Shown here: positions 32,486 through 46,406 of the stretch, in pieces
Layout of the letters: each line of letters begins with the position of its first letter
Position numbering within the stretch: position 1 is the first letter of the stretch
Origin: Aradus depressus
Lineage: Eukaryota > Arthropoda > Insecta > Hemiptera > Aradidae
Length of the DNA: 64,000 nt
NCBI GenBank assembly: GCA_963662175.1
Contig: OY759223.1
Location: 3,939,549-4,003,548, forward strand
Direction of reading: 5' to 3'
Position numbers and translations under genes: made by a program
Notes under the pieces: model-generated
Told to the model about the DNA's origin: nothing
Databases searched by the model: none
The model's input: only the letters and a program-made list of their open reading frames with translations

Positions 32486-32649
32486 TGACATATGAGTCGT
32501 CCAATTGCACGTATACCACTGAGCCACCAGTGCCCTCTGAATCCCAATATACTGGGGATGTAAAAACAATTTTTAAATGTCTATTGAGAACAAATTCTGA
32601 AAGTATTGTACGCTATTTCTTGTTGAACAAGTTCATACTTAGAAAATGA

Positions 32650-33465
32650 AAGTTGAAGACAAGTATATATAATACATTTTTAAAAGTTTAGAATAATTCC
32701 CCGAGCTTAACAAACATAACTAAAGATATGAAACTAGTTTAAGTCCGCTTGACGTACTTGCCGAAGATGCAGGCTCCAATAAACTGAACCAATTTTCCTG
32801 GAGCTCTTGCCAATTTCCCGCCAACCTATCCTATCTCCTATCCTCTAGATTTCCATACTTCAATATCCTTCGTCAATGTCTTCTCCACTAAACTCAACTT
32901 TATTAAATCAATTGGACACTGATAGAAAATAAATTCAATCCGTTTCAATATGCAAGTTGACTGGATCATTTGCTTTATTTATTCAAGGAAGTAAAATGGA
33001 TAGATTATTTATTAGATAAAATGGCGCAAAGCGGAATGGATTGAGGCAAAAGCGTTTGTCTGCGCTCCCTCGGAAAAATTTCCAAAATATTGTAACAATT
33101 ATTGTATATGATATTCAAATTTTATTGAATTCCCTGATAAAATAAGAACCATCATGAGATTCTGAATTTAAATATATTATTTATTTCAATATAAAATCCT
33201 TCGTACAATAGCCAATGCTCCTTTCTATATTTCCAACAAGACCTCCCATACTGACCTCAGCGTTCCTACGTCACTGAAGTAACTAAATCCAGGTACAAAA
33301 CGTTATTTTCTTCCCTAAGTTCCCATAGTAATATCCTCTAGTCTGTGCCGTCCATTTTGCCACACTTTCCCAACGACACCTTAACCGCCAATGGCCTAGA
33401 GACCTCGCAGTGACAGTGAGATATAAACGAGTGCAAGTAAGTCACTGAGTGGGGCTCAACTCAAA
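32650..33465. other. Intergenic, nothing recognised
   Basis: Slightly GC-richer sequence around 32770-32890 and 33230-33420 without coding continuity. Confidence 0.4.
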
Positions 33466-33469
33466 AACC

Positions 33470-33745
33470 TCAATATCTGCCGACGAATGTAAATGTATAT
33501 ATCATATTTGAAATCAAAATCCAATGAGGACACAACCTCGTCAAATTTCAGGTATATCGACCGAAGGAAAGAGCGGGTTCAGAGGATTGGGCTCAATTAA
33601 AAAACGAATAACTGCTGATGAAATGGATGTATCGACACAGAATTGCCCCTATGTTAATCGACTGGTTTTAATGGGAGAGCGAAAAGGTAATTGATTAATT
33701 CGTTCTGAAATTGCTAGTGATTCACCGACGACTTTTTTTTTGTTA
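33470..33745 (+). repeat. Family C repeat, 3' part
   Basis: AATGGATGTATCGACACAGA, TAATTGATTAATTCGTTCTG and AGTGATTCACCGACGAC, then a T-run. Confidence 0.78.
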
Positions 33746-33820
33746 GAAAGGATAGCAATAATCTGTCTTGATATTTATCTATAGCGATGTTTGTTGAGGC
33801 AGTGATAATATCGAAGGAGC

Positions 33821-34142
33821 CCGGTATAAGGGAACTGCTCTAGGTATGTGGTGAGGTTTGTGGACACAAGGTATAGGAAGGAGCTGTTCTCGGTATGTGG
33901 ACACAAGGTATAGGAAGGAGCTGTTCTAGGTATGTAGACACAAGGTGTACGAGGGAGCTGTTCTAGGTATGTGGTGAGGTTTGTGGACACAAAGTATACG
34001 AGGGAGCTGTTCTAGTAATGCGGTGAGGTTTGTGGACACAAGGTATATGAGGGAGCTGTTCTAGTAATGCGGTGAGGTTTGTGGACACAAGGTATACGAG
34101 GGAGCTGTTCTAGTAATGTGGTGAGGTTTGTGGACACAAGGT
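33821..34142 (+). repeat. 49-bp minisatellite, about 7 units
   Basis: Units carry TGGTGAGGTTTGTGGACACA, AGGTATACGAGGGAGCTG and TTCTAG. Two units lack a 13-bp part. Confidence 0.93.
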
Positions 34143-34340
34143 CAGCTAACAGAGCCGGGGACCGGCACGCCATCTAACGTGTCCTTACACCTCATCCCAC
34201 TCTCCCTGTTATATACATTAATGATCCCGAGGGATTAAATACGAAGCAAACTCTAACGGAAGAAACAAGTGGACATTTTTATTCTGAACTCTGATCTACA
34301 AACCTACTTCTCTTCAACCTCTAACAAGAAGTATGTTTTT

Positions 34341-34793
34341 CATTCCCCAGCTATACGAAGTATAGGGAAAGTAATGTAATCGGACAAAAGTCGAGTTTTA
34401 ACCGAAATTTCATGTTTTCAACCCTGATTCCGAAAATTGAAAAAAAAAGCATTTGTGTCTGTGTTTGTGAATAACTTCCGATAAAACTAATACATCGACA
34501 AGAAAATTCATATGAGTAATCTGAACCCACTAACGACAACACCTATAAATTTTCCGTCAAATCACTCATGGGGAAGGGGTGATCAGGGGGGTATAAAAAT
34601 ATAAAATTTCGTGTCCGATACATTCATTCCATAGGGGGTTATCATGTTCACATACACACACACCTAGACAGGTAGACGTTTTTTTTTTCATAATTGGAAT
34701 CTAGAGGTCAGAAAACATGAAATTCTGTTGAAAACTCTGCTTCGAATTATTGACCGATTACATAACTTTCCCCATACTTCGTAGAGCTGGTGA
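34341..34793. repeat. Foldback form of family C
   Basis: The left arm (34349-34440: CTATACGAAGTATAGGGAAA, GTTTTAACCGAAATTTCATG) is repeated inverted in the right arm (34695-34790: CATGAAATTCTGTTGAAAAC, CATACTTCGTAGAGCTGG). The element is thus bounded by imperfect inverted repeats of about 100 bp. Confidence 0.75.
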
Positions 34794-34799
34794 AGTAAA

Positions 34800-37700
34800 A
34801 CCACTTGCATGGTCTTTGTTTGGCTTGAAACTGATGTTTTATTTATAGAAATTAAAATATTCCAGTCAAGGTTTGTCTAACATTTTGTAGTTATAACGAG
34901 GGCTGGCTCATTACGTACAGAACTTGAAAAAAAAGTGTGGGGGGGGGGGGGGGGGGTGTTTCCTTCATAAGAACAGCATCATTAACTTTCACGTCTTGTA
35001 TTTTCCATATAATATAATATTATATGATTAGTATGTAAATAATTAATCCATTATAGCCTTTTACAATGAGTTGACATTTACAAAAATAAAACAGCCAAAC
35101 ACTTCAATTTTTATTTATTAAGATTTAGTACATTCTAAATACAAATTAATTGAAATGCGTTTGTGAAATGTAATAAAATAACAACAAAAAAGAATACAAC
35201 CAAAAATATATACTATATATACAATATATAAATGTCTAAAAATGATAAGAGAATTAACAGCTGACGGTAGAATTACGAACTAACCTAATATTTTGTGACT
35301 CAAGCCCGAGTGTCTACTACGTCATATCGTCTATTATGAAAGCACTCTTTCGTTTACTTTATTTTATTTTGTTCAATTTCTTATTGACACTTTCATTGTC
35401 CGGTGATATTTAATATTTTGACTAACGATATAAGTACACTGGTTCAATGTTACACTTAAGATACAATTAGTATTGAAGTTTTATTTTAAAGTGATGAATT
35501 TTACTATTAGATGGTTCAATATTTTGAGGTAAGACAATTTATGACAGTTTCATGAGTCCATTTTCTCTTACAACCGTACATTAAAAATATTATTAAAGTT
35601 AAAAAAGTACTAATATTTATTTTGAATAGATGAAAAATTGGACTGACCAGGAGGTTCGTTCTTGTTGTAGTCTTCACCGAGGGTGTAAAGTTCTTTACAG
35701 GAAGCAGCAGTGAGGAAACTGGAAAAAACAAGTAATTCAAATATTGTAAGTAATTAGAATATTAATTATGAATTGACAGTTATGAAATTATTTGAATATT
35801 TTAAAGCACAATTTATATTTTCTTAACTTCGTTTATTGTATGATCCAAAGATCTTTCTTTATTAACATTTTTCTGTAATGGATTGATATATTTTTATGAA
35901 GAAGAACTAATTGAGACTTAGTTAAAATGCAAAAAAATAAATGTTTATTTCACATAGTATTTTTATGTTTTGTGCATAAAAAATGTTAATGAATATATGT
36001 CAACACAATAAGTGTTTTGCCTCAGCCTTAGATTATTCGAAGTCGAAGCCAATTTGTATTTACTAGTCTAGTCATAATTAAGATTGCATAAAATTAAATG
36101 TTAAAGAGCTCTAATTATCATGACTTTTTTTCTTTCCAAATTGAGGAAAATGCATGGATAAATGCTATTTCATAAGCGAAGCATAGATTATACATTTATA
36201 TAAATATTATTATTAAAGTTAAATTAAAAAACATATTAAGATAAAACTGAATGTATTTTAAATAAATTAATCTTATTGCCCAATAACCATATTTAAAACC
36301 AGAATGTTTCAACACAAATATTGTCATAATGGGAGGGTTATTTATATAAGTTGGGTAAACAAGACGGCTGCATAGGCGCTGTAGGTTAAGCTGAGGGCAG
36401 TGTTGCCAAGACTTGCACCCCCTACTTGTCTCGGAACAGAGAACTTAAATGAAGAGAGTGACTTTCAGGGCCTGAAAGGTGGCAGTATTGGCTACCACCC
36501 ACCTCCCTTAGTGCCTTCACTACCAATTTTCATTGGCTCTAGCCAGGTAATTTTTTGTTCTTAATACGAACACTTTTTATTTTCTGAATGTAATTAATTT
36601 TTAGGATTTATTGATGTTGATGTGTATAACTATACAATTTTTAAAAAAAGCACAACATTCTGATTCTAAGGCAGCGGAATTTATGATTATATGTAATATA
36701 GACAAAAGAAAAACATTTTAAGAATAACTCACACCACAGTAGAGAAAAAAATGTGCAGAAAATTAGTCTTTTTATAATTTTGTTTGAAAAAAAAAAAAAA
36801 AAAATTATGCAATTGCACTTAAATTTTTTTTGTACTACAGTTCTCTAAGTAGTGATGCTTCAGGCGAAAGGAGACGGCAGTCAGAAAAGTGCCATAATCG
36901 TTTCGAAGAATTCATCTGTTCCCATTGTTGAATAGTCTCTAAACAATGCCAACGATTCTATTGAACTTAGGTGGACCCACAATAAGTCATTCTTTTCAGG
37001 GTATTTCAATCAACTAAATAACTACCGGTGATTTTTGGTATAAACGTTTTTCCGCGATTTTTGGCCATCTGACCACATAAAAAAAAATCACAAACAATGT
37101 TAATGACTTTCCGCATTTCAAAAATTGATTCTTGATCCAATGCATTTTTCAGAATTATAAACAAAAAATCTGGGACGTCGGGAAATAGATTCTACGATTA
37201 TGTCACTTTTCTGATTGTCGTCTTTCGTCTTAACATAAATGATATTTTCGAAACGTAAACTAACATTAAAAGTTAATAGCAAAAACTTAACTCAAAATAT
37301 TGACGCTTCACGCCTGTCTTTTGTCCATTCTACATTGAAAAAGAATTAAGTGAAATGTCCTCTTATCACTTGTCTTATATAAAAGTCTATATAAAAAAAA
37401 TTAATAATTTAATAAATATTGTGAAGTGATAGCTGTTAAGAAGACAGACAACTGAAAATTAACCAAGAATCTTTGTTCTCATTTTTTCAAATTATATATT
37501 TAAATAAATTCTTTAACCTGGGCTTGACTGTTTTTTGTTTGTTTTTTTTTGTCAAGAAAAAAATAATGTTTGAATTAGGGTGTTTTAGGTTTAGGGTACC
37601 AGACTTCGGCCCCTTATAGGGAGAACCAAATAAAAATAAAAAATTCATCTGAACATAATTTCGTAATTGTATTCATCAAAAAATACAGCTGATTAATCTA

Positions 37701-38620
37701 AAAAAAAAAACAGTTTGTTTTTAAACATTTTGCTAATCTCGAAGGTCTTATGAAAGCAAGGAACTTGTTCAATCAACATTTTTTCAAATCTCTCACCGTT
37801 TCAAAATGGCGACGCTTTGAAATAAAATATTTTCAACAGGGCATCTTCTTTGAAATTTAATTCTTTACAAATTGTGAATTAGGAATATTTTTTTTTGTTT
37901 AGATTAATTGACTGTACTTTTTAAAGAACGAATTTGGGAACTTATTTTCACAAGTTTTTTCTTATTTTGGGTTCCCCTTTTTATCAGATTCTATGAATTC
38001 AGGAACACTTCTCTATAGGATTCTTGGTTAATTTTCAGGTTTTTTTTGTGTGTTTTGTTTAAGAACTGACCTGGTTTCGGGCATGCCTGAAGTAAGGTGC
38101 ACTGTTAAAATGATTGTGATAGGGAACAAGATGCCACTCCTCACAGTCCTGGGGAAAATAAAGGTAAGCCCATATGTACTCAAACATTTATGTAGATGGT
38201 AAACAGTCCTAAGGCGCAGTTTTCTGATAAGTTCAAAGTTCACTCAATTATTTTGATTGAGTATAAAGAAATCTATGAATAATGTGTTTTTCAATTTATC
38301 AACTTTTTGACTAACAAGGGGAGACACATGGTGTGTGGATGAGGAGAATTTCAAGGGGGGGATTTTGGAGCATAAAATATTCGTTTATGTCCTAAGATTC
38401 GAAGAAAATTCAAAAATACCTATAATAAAAATTCGATTCAGAGAAGTAACCTAGATTATGGATACAATTAAAAGAAATTGTCTAAAAATGTACAATGAGG
38501 GTAAATAGAAAAGTGTAGATAGACTCTTTTTAAGTAGGACAATAGTAATAATGTAATAATAATAAGAAAAATGAACTTTGTGCTTGTTTCATACATTTAT
38601 ATTAATATATATTCTGAAGT
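34800..38620. other. AT-rich intergenic, 3.8 kb
   Basis: A poly-G run lies at 34938-34957, a SINE tail scrap at 35294-35362 (minus), and a segment at 36370-36540 beginning with the hAT-like CAGTGTTGCCAAGACTTGCA shared with 471-490. No gene found. Confidence 0.45.
35294..35362 (-). repeat. SINE tail fragment, diverged
   Basis: Reverse-strand matches to GGTCATATCG(C/T)CTA and GAC-TCA(A/T)GCCCG. Confidence 0.55.
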
Positions 38621-38621
38621 A

Positions 38622-38832
38622 GAGGGCGCTTGTAGCTCGAGAAGTAGCGTGCTAGCCTACTGAGCTCAAGATCGCGGGTTCGAAATCCGGCCGAGGGAGA
38701 TAAAAAAAACTTGAGCACGCCATCCTTCGGATGGGACGTTAAGCTATGAACCCGAGCCTGTGGGATGTCAGTTACTCGTTAAGGATCCCTAAACTTATGT
38801 AACAAAACTTGAGTAGGCAACGTTCAGGACTA
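38622..38832 (+). repeat. SINE copy, 3'-truncated, older head type
   Basis: GAGGGCGCTTGTAGCTCGAG head, box B GCGGGTTCGAAATCC, body CCATCCTTCGGATGGGACGT; lost after AGGCAACGTTCAGGAC. Confidence 0.85.
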
Positions 38833-38834
38833 TA

Positions 38835-41800
38835 TATATATATATAAAACATCATTGTACATTTCTTGTAAACAATTAAAAATGTAAAAATGAAGAACAA
38901 CACATTATTCACTGATTTATTCCCTGCCGTCAACTTATCTCATATTTTTTACATTTATTTCTCTTTTACAGATGCAGTTTCTTGTTTACGTAAGGAACGC
39001 GTTTGGGGCTGCAAAATGTCTAGTTAACGGTTCCAGGAAGAATCTACGGAAGGTTATAATATAAATAATGAACATACGAGTAGCGTAAACAATGTTAGGG
39101 GAAACCAATGTCAGAGGGATGCACCATACAGGGAAAGAATTCTCATTTAAATATTTTACAATATTTTGATCGTATATAGTGAAAAGTTACACGACTGTAG
39201 TATCGCATGTTAGTTAGGGAGGGAGTGACGGGTGGTCCTGGACAATGCCAGAAGAGATCCATTGTAGAGTTGACGGGAAGACTTTGAGAGACTTAGTATA
39301 TAGCGAGGGTTTCACAAAGTGGATCTGGAATCCGTTCGAAACAGAACTGTGCTACGTTATTATGGAAATATGCTAAACAGTGTTATTTTATGCACACTTT
39401 ATCTATTATTTTCAATTAAATGAACTGGAAACTTGACAAAAATGTGGCTTACGACTGTTTATCTCTGTTATAGGAAATTAGTTTGAAATAAGAAACACAA
39501 AAACATATGTATATATATATTTGTGGGCTGTTCAACGCAAAAATGCAAATCTGCAAATTTGGCTCATGGATTTTTTTTTTTTAAATTTTGGTATAATATA
39601 ATATTTTTTTGGATATAGTTTTGTACAAAAGTTTTGTCGCCAATATTTTCGGAACTCCAAAACTTGTAATTTTCAATTTTTGTTGACTTATTTTCTTAAA
39701 GTATTCATATCTCCTTTATTAATCGTCGCAGTTTTATAATCAATAAATCATAAGGTTTGAATAAAGTTTTAGTTATTTAAAAAATTAATTATTTTTACGA
39801 ATACCTAAATTTAATTCACATATTTTTGTTCTTTATTCATCAAATTGGTTGGAAGAACTAAACTACAAAACAACTCTTCTTATTTAGAAGATATACATTT
39901 TTTAATGTTGACAAATTGTAGCACTGATATGGTTCAAGTGTCAAGTGGCACAAGCTGACCATATCTGGGCTTCTGTGTTGAGATAATAAAACAACTAACC
40001 CTTGAAACCTTAGATCTTGATATTATTTTTTATTGTTATTTGTTTATTCATTTATTTATTTGTTATTTGGACCGGCGAACTGAGTAACGGACGTAAGAAC
40101 GTCCAGAAATATCGTCGTAAATATCGTCGTAAAAGAGGACACTTTTGGAATAAGTATAAAAAATATTAATTACTTATTTTATGTCAATTATTTAATTTTT
40201 ATTATTATTATGATTACTAATCACATGTGGGTCCGACCATTGACTAACTGCTAAATTATTAAATTTATAAGATATTTCCATGTATAAGTTTTTATGACGG
40301 TATCATATTATCATGTTTTAGTTTAACGGATATAAATATTATTATAATTATCTGTCTCCACATCACTTGATTATTGAAGCGAAATGAAACGTTGTCAAAG
40401 AATTAAATATTTTATGGTTGAATGATGGATTTAAAAAAAAAAAATCACGAATAACTAGACTTCTGTGATGTATATAATTATACACATTAAAATTATTCGT
40501 ATATTACAAAATCAATTATTATTATTTGTATAAAAACAGCTGTTAGGAGTTGAGAAGTAAATTAATGAGTGAATAAATATACAAAGATGGACTAGTCGCA
40601 TTTTTTTAAAAAACGAATTGTGAACAACCAATGAATGGAGACCAAATGCATCTCATTATTTATTATCTTTAGAATAAATCCAAATGAAAAATTTGTTAAT
40701 TGAAATTTTTTAAATACGTGCACTTTCTTAAAAATTGCACATCTTGAACTTTCGATATTTTTTTAGGGCCCTTTTTGGAAACGACTGTTAAAGTCAAAAT
40801 TTAGTAGAAGACCAGCAACCATTTCTACAGGAAATGTGATATTTATTATTTATTTATTTTATTTATTATTATTTTATTTAGTAATCCAAATAATTTGTTT
40901 TATTTATTTCTCATTTATGGAACCCCATTTGAACATCCAGAAAATGTCAGCTTGTTTCATTGTAGACTGGAAAGACATCATCAATCCTACGATTTTTTAT
41001 AGTTTGCACGGTAAACTAAGGAGTTTTGTCTTTAGAGTTTCATACTGTTTGAAAGGGCATCAAATAGAGAACAAAAATATATAAACAGGTAAATTTTCAA
41101 ACAGTTCGAACATTTTCAAAAAATTAACTTGAAAAGTACAATTCTAAAAATAAGATAATGGATAATAGTTATATTTAAAAAAAAAAAATGTTTATGGAAC
41201 ACCAACACTTTATAGAAACCTAACGACAGTTCGTTTGTACAATGGTGACCAATAGTAATGGGAATATGAATATTTTAATAAAATAATTATTTAAAATCCA
41301 AAATCATATATTTTAGTGAGTATATTTTGGCGAGACCTTTCGTACAAAAATCTACTTCAATACCGAAATTTCAAAAAAAAAAAATCCATGACCCTAATTG
41401 TGGATTTGAACTGTTTTTTGTATCGTATAATAGCCCTTATAATTGCATGCAAATTAACTGTAGAAGAAATTGCAAGCAAACTACTTTTTTTTTGCATGCA
41501 AAGCGTAGTAGGTATATCTGCATTAAATCAAAAAATGTTTTAGAAATAAACAAAAATCATTTTAAAATATTTGGTTATTTAGAAAGATTTTGTATATAAT
41601 AATATATATATATATAAATAATAATAATGAAATTTCTAGGAATGGGCAATATTTTACAATGCGTTTCATTTCTATTTTCAGTCGCATCAAAACACTTCAT
41701 ATTGAAATATGCCCTGATGTTATACTTCACAGATGGGAAAATAAAAATGTAATCTGACCTCTCATACATTTTTATTATTATTATTATGTGCTAACTGGCT

Positions 41801-41925
41801 TTCGAGGTTGCCCAAATAATCACACTGTCTAAAATAACATATAATAAACTTATCTGTTCCCTCCCATATATGAAAATTTTAATAATTTTTAATTTTAGAA
41901 AAAAAATATATATATTTAGTTAGTT
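38835..41925. other. AT-rich intergenic with two repeat copies
   Basis: Family B end at 40207-40350 (ATAAGATATTTCCATGTATA and TTTAACGGATATAAATATT) and family E copy at 40673-40850. Short coding-like text after an acceptor at 38971 (MQFLVYVRNAFGAAKC) is too short to call. Confidence 0.5.
40673..40850 (+). repeat. Dispersed repeat (family E), second copy
   Basis: Matches 18350-18540 (GCACTTTCTT, TTGCACATCTTGAACTTT, AGGGCCCTTTTT). Confidence 0.65.
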
Positions 41926-42110
41926 ATTGTGACTCATGCTCGGGCTTTAACTATGTGGTCAAATCGCCCACTACCAGACAGGTCTTTCGTCATCGACTCT
42001 GATGGACCGTTGCTTAATGTCCCATCCGAAGGGCGACGTGTTCAGGGTTTTATCATCTCTTAGATAAAAAAGAAGGCAAGCCCGCTACCTTTGAGCTACC
42101 GATGCATTCG
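41926..42110 (-). repeat. SINE copy, internally deleted
   Basis: Tail GACTCATGCTCGGGCTTTAA and head TTGAGCTACCGATGC flank a shortened body. Confidence 0.75.
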
Positions 42111-42361
42111 TAAATTTCAACGTATCTAATCTGTTTTGTAATAATTTTTCAGGGACAATTTTGAAAACTTTTATAAATATTAAATGAATCTTTGAATTTT
42201 ATTTTGAAATATTTATTCTGTTGAAAGCATCAGTGTTTTATTTTCAATGTTAAATAATTAAAAGTTTGTTTTTATTAGCATTAACATTTTGGTTTTAATC
42301 TGTTTAAGGCGTATAAAGTGAACTTTTGGGCGTTATATGATAATTAGGGCATTTTTTTTTT

Positions 42362-43190
42362 TTTACTTCCCCTTTATACGAAGTATAGGGGAAGTTATGT
42401 AATCGGTCAGAAATTCGATGCTGAGTTTTCAGCGGAATTTCATGTCCTCCGAACTCCAGATTCCAAATATGAAAAACAAAGTATGTGTCTGTCAACACGA
42501 TATCACGAATGTATCGACTTGATATTTTTTATGTGAATTCAGAACCCACTAACTACGACACCTAATAATGATTTTCAGACAAATTGACTAAAGTTAAGAG
42601 GGGAATTTGGGGGAAGCTTAACACAAAAACACTAATAACTGCCGATAGAATGAATAGTCTGTCTGAAACAATAAAACCGGGTTAAATGTTGAAAATTAAT
42701 TGTGATATTTCTGTTTCAGTTCAACAAAAGGAACGGTACTTGGTGGAGAGAGGTGGCCCATGACGCCATTCAAGTAGCCAACATTGCCGATCTTATGAGC
42801 TATATATTTGTTATAGCAAGTAGAGGGGAACATATCGACACGAAATTGTATACGAGTGACCAGAACCCCATAAGGACACCTATCGATTTATAGCCAAATG
42901 GGAGAGGTTCAACGCCACCCAATAACTGCCGATGTAATGAATGTATCGACATGAAATAGTATACGTGTGACCAGAACCCCTTAAGTACAACACCTATCGA
43001 TTTATAGCCAAATCGGCCATCGGAAAAGGGGGGATTATGGGAGAAGTTCAAAGAACTCAGTTCGAAGAACTCAAAAACCCCAATAACTGTCGATGTAATG
43101 AATGTATTTACATGAAATTTCAAGTCAAAAACGGTTAATTAATTCGTTGTGGGGAAGTATAGTTTTGTTGATTCACCGACGATTTTTTAA
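42362..43190 (+). repeat. Family C repeat, near full length
   Basis: Starts with a palindromic end (ACTTCCCCTTTATACGAAGT followed by ATAGGGGAAGT), then GTAATCGGTCAGAAATTCGA, three monomers with GTATCGACA and CAGAACCCC, and the 3' end GGGGAAGTATAG...GATTCACCGACG. A T-rich acceptor-like site at 42719 and a 63-codon open frame overlap it; these look incidental. Confidence 0.8.
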
Positions 43191-43199
43191 ATTTTTTTA

Positions 43200-44090
43200 A
43201 CTTCCTCCATACTTATTTTAGTTGGGGAAGTAAACAGTGTGTGGGTCTAAATATCTTGAATTATTACGTTAACGCACTTTTTGCCTACGGAACCCGTCAG
43301 TGTGTGATCATGCTTCTCTGTAATAATTTTTTTTTTTTTTTTTTTTTTTTCAGACCTGGCTGATACAGAGCAGACCTAGAGAGTTGAAGGTTAGAGGTTT
43401 GAATCCAGTTAACAGATACTAGTAACAGTTCATCAGGAGCAGATCTTGGCTGACGGTAGATCAGTTACAAAACTTCGGTCTAAACATGATACCTCATATG
43501 CGCAAAAAGCCAACTTTACAGGAGAGACAAAAAACTGATTTAAAAAAAATTCTTTATAGGAAACCTCAATTTTTTCGACATTTGTATTAAGTGAGATGTA
43601 TATGCATGCCATGAATTGTTTTTAAGCTAGTTTCCAAATCCAAGTAAAGAATTAACGTACTTGACGCAGTTACCAGGTTTCAACAGAATTTCGTTCCCAT
43701 TTCTTTTACAAGATACGGTTCTTCAAACCGTATTTCATGTTTTTTTCGTTTTATGACGTATACGAGGTCTTACTAGATCAAGAGTTTTTTTTCTTTTTTT
43801 TTTGGTTAAAAAAAAAACGATTTTCGGAAAAATGTTACCACAATTAAGAGCACTTCCACTGCAGCATCTACCCAGGACAGTGGCGCATGACGCAGAGTGC
43901 AGGAGGTGTGTAAGCTCTCTTTGGGGTTATACATGGGATATGAAATACGATATAACCATTTCCGCTTTCGAAGAAGGTATCAAGTTGCGTTTTGGTGAAT
44001 ATACAAAAAATATGAAAATTAATTTTAACCATTTGAATAAATTAACGCACATTCGCTTCCATCTTTAGTTCTAATCCTGGCAGATCTATT
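43200..44090. other. Intergenic; unassigned 89-codon open frame
   Basis: A 31-base T-run lies near 43321-43351. The plus frame at 43832-44068 (text LPLQHLPRTVAHDAECRRCV) is not recognised; its GC-richer start suggests an exon or transposon scrap. Confidence 0.25.
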
Positions 44091-44094
44091 TTTT

Positions 44095-44650
44095 AAGGGA
44101 AATGATTTAATCAATTCAAAATTCGATGTGAAGCCTTCAAGGGAATTTCATGTTTTCTGACCTCCAGATTAAAAAAACGAAGTTCTTTCTGTGTTTGTGA
44201 ACACGATAACTCCTGATAGAATAAATGTATCGATACTAAATTTTTATGTGTGTATCCAAAAGCCTCTAAGGACAACACATATTGATTTTGAACCAAATCG
44301 GCCAAAGAGAAGGAAGGGGGGGGGGGGGGGTGGATTAGGGGGGAGGCTTGACACAAAACTTCTAATAATTGCCATTGTTATTATTGTATCGACACGAAAT
44401 TTGATATGTAAAGTCAAAATCTCATAAGGACGACACTAGTAATTTTCAGCAGGATTGATTCAGCATCAGAGGGCGGGCTCAACTCAAAAACCCTAATAAT
44501 TGTCGATGTAATGAATTTATCGACACACAATTTTGTAAGGGGATTTAGGAACCCTTATGTAAGTCAACTGTTGAATATTAGCGCAAACGGTCAATTGGCT
44601 TTGGACGGAGAACAACAATTAATTGATAAAGTGCTGGGGAAGTTTCTTGA
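44095..44650 (+). repeat. Family C repeat, near full length
   Basis: AAAATTCGATGTGAAGCCTT, CCTCTAAGGACAACACA, a G-run at 44316, ATTGTATCGACACGAAATTT, GCGCAAACGGTCAATTGGC and GTGCTGGGGAAGT. Confidence 0.8.
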
Positions 44651-45850
44651 AGTGAAAACTTCTTTAGAACCGTTGTGAAGTTTGAATAATAAAATATAAA
44701 ATAATTTTTAAACTTGGTACCAATATTATAATAAATAAACCCTATAATTATCTCACTCCTGATACTGCATTCGTCTCATTCTCTCGCAGTTTCGTTTTCT
44801 GAAGGTTTCACTTCTACCGCGTGTCAACTGCACACTTGTTTTTTTTTACTTCCCCAACATTTTTTTGTAAATTCAGAACTCTACGAGGACGACACCTATT
44901 AATTTTTCTAGGAATCAACCGAAGGAAAGAGGTGGATCAGACGGGACTGAAGTCGATTTTTCGATGGGTTTTGGAGAGAGAGATTTAATTAGTTATTTTG
45001 TGCTGGGTTAGAGACATATATTTGATTGTTTTCCTTAATCTTTAAAAAATGTTATTATTGTGCTTTTTATTTATCCCATCTCTCCTTAAATTACTTCTGT
45101 GTTTTTTGTTCACTTTAATTAATGATTATTTATTATTATTATAATTGCGCAAATTTAGATTTTTTTTTCCTGTATTATGTGACGTTATTATACTAAGGGT
45201 TGAACGACACAAATAGTTTAATATAATTAATGTCCCTGTCATGACACAACCGAATTAGCACAGGTTACACTGATGAGATCTCAGAGATAAGTTCTGTCTG
45301 ATATATAAATAGCATACAATTACAGGGGTCTCACATTAGTAACATAGATAAGGGCAAACTGTAATGATGAGTCCATATTTACTTCACGCATAGACAAAAA
45401 AGGTGATCTCATAGCTATTTTTTTTTTAGGTAAGTAAGCTAAAAAGCAGGATGAGGTTAGTATGGTATAGAATATTCTGTTTTGTTGAATAATGTACTGG
45501 TAGAATATGAGCCCATTACTGGCAGAGACGCCTTAGAGACATGATCCCAGTCTTTCCCTCCCTGGAGATCTCCACTATTCTCTAACATCTCCATCATCGG
45601 CTCCTAGTTCTGTATCTTAGTTTAGAATATATGTTAGTGATTGAAAGTTGTTAACTGAGGTGAAGTACGTTAAGCGATGATCTCGAGTCTGTGCGATGCG
45701 ACGAAAGAGCGTTACAACCGTTATGATAGATAAATGTAGGGCATGAGTCTATTAAACTAACACGAAGATAAGCTTGCAACAGACAAAATAATGGTTTTAG
45801 GTTATTTTTTAAATATTATTTTAATTAATACAAACTCAAAATAGATAATT

Positions 45851-46100
45851 ACTAGCAGGTTATATGGCTTTGCTCGGTTAGTAACATTAAGCTGGTTAGT
45901 AAGTTTCATTATGGTTATCTCTGTCATGTTCAGAGATACGTAGAATTGGTGTGCCGCTTACTCACCTCTCGGCGTTAGATTATGTGCGATGTTCAGACAA
46001 AGAATAAGGATGCTACATAAGAAATTTCATGAAAATCCGACCGTTAAAGAGCCAGCACTCATTTTGTATCGAGACACTCCCGTTCAAACTTTTGAGATGC
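45851..46100 (-). mobile_element. Helitron-like relic, minus
   Basis: ACTAGCAGGTTATATGGCTT resembles the inverted 3' end of the 16.6-kb Helitron (CTAGCAGTAATACCCGGC), and CATGAAAATCCGACCG matches its inverted 5' subterminal GGATTTTTATGAA block. It is much decayed. Confidence 0.45.
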
Positions 46101-46325
46101 CTCTTAGTCTATACCCTCATACTGTATATGTATATTTTCTATGCGTATGTAGGATACGAATAATGGCTCTGCATAGTATAATTAAAAGGCCAGAAACTGA
46201 AATATTTATATTTTCGTTTCTGTTCCCGTCTGTCTGTTAGTACAAATCACCTGTGAAACCCATGTATATGTGAAGTGTTATTGGAGTACTTGTAAAAAAA
46301 TAATAACCCCGCCATATTTTTCCAG

Positions 46326-46406
46326 GTTTCCCGCCCTGACGTGTTGGACAGTCGTCTGTGGCTAAGGACGAGCTGTCCTCAGTTGCTGTCAGCCAGCCAG
46401 GACTAG
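46326..46406 (+). CDS. Candidate terminal exon (weak)
   Basis: After a strong acceptor (ATATTTTTCCAG ending 46325), a phase-0 frame encodes VSRPDVLDSRLWLRTSCPQL and a few more residues before TAG (46404-46406), in a GC-rich island. No matching donor exon is seen upstream. The opposite strand is also open, so the coding strand is uncertain. Confidence 0.22.
   Translation, partial: VSRPDVLDSRLWLRTSCPQLLSASQD

Noticed and set aside
42366..42396. loxP-like motif (TATACGAAGTAT) at family C ends
   Set aside because: Only a partial arm match; it belongs to the palindromic end of a dispersed repeat and has no proper spacer or second arm.
42702..42893. Exon-like frame after a TTTCAG acceptor
   Set aside because: The second half is family C sequence and no donor is convincing; only the first ~30 codons could be real.
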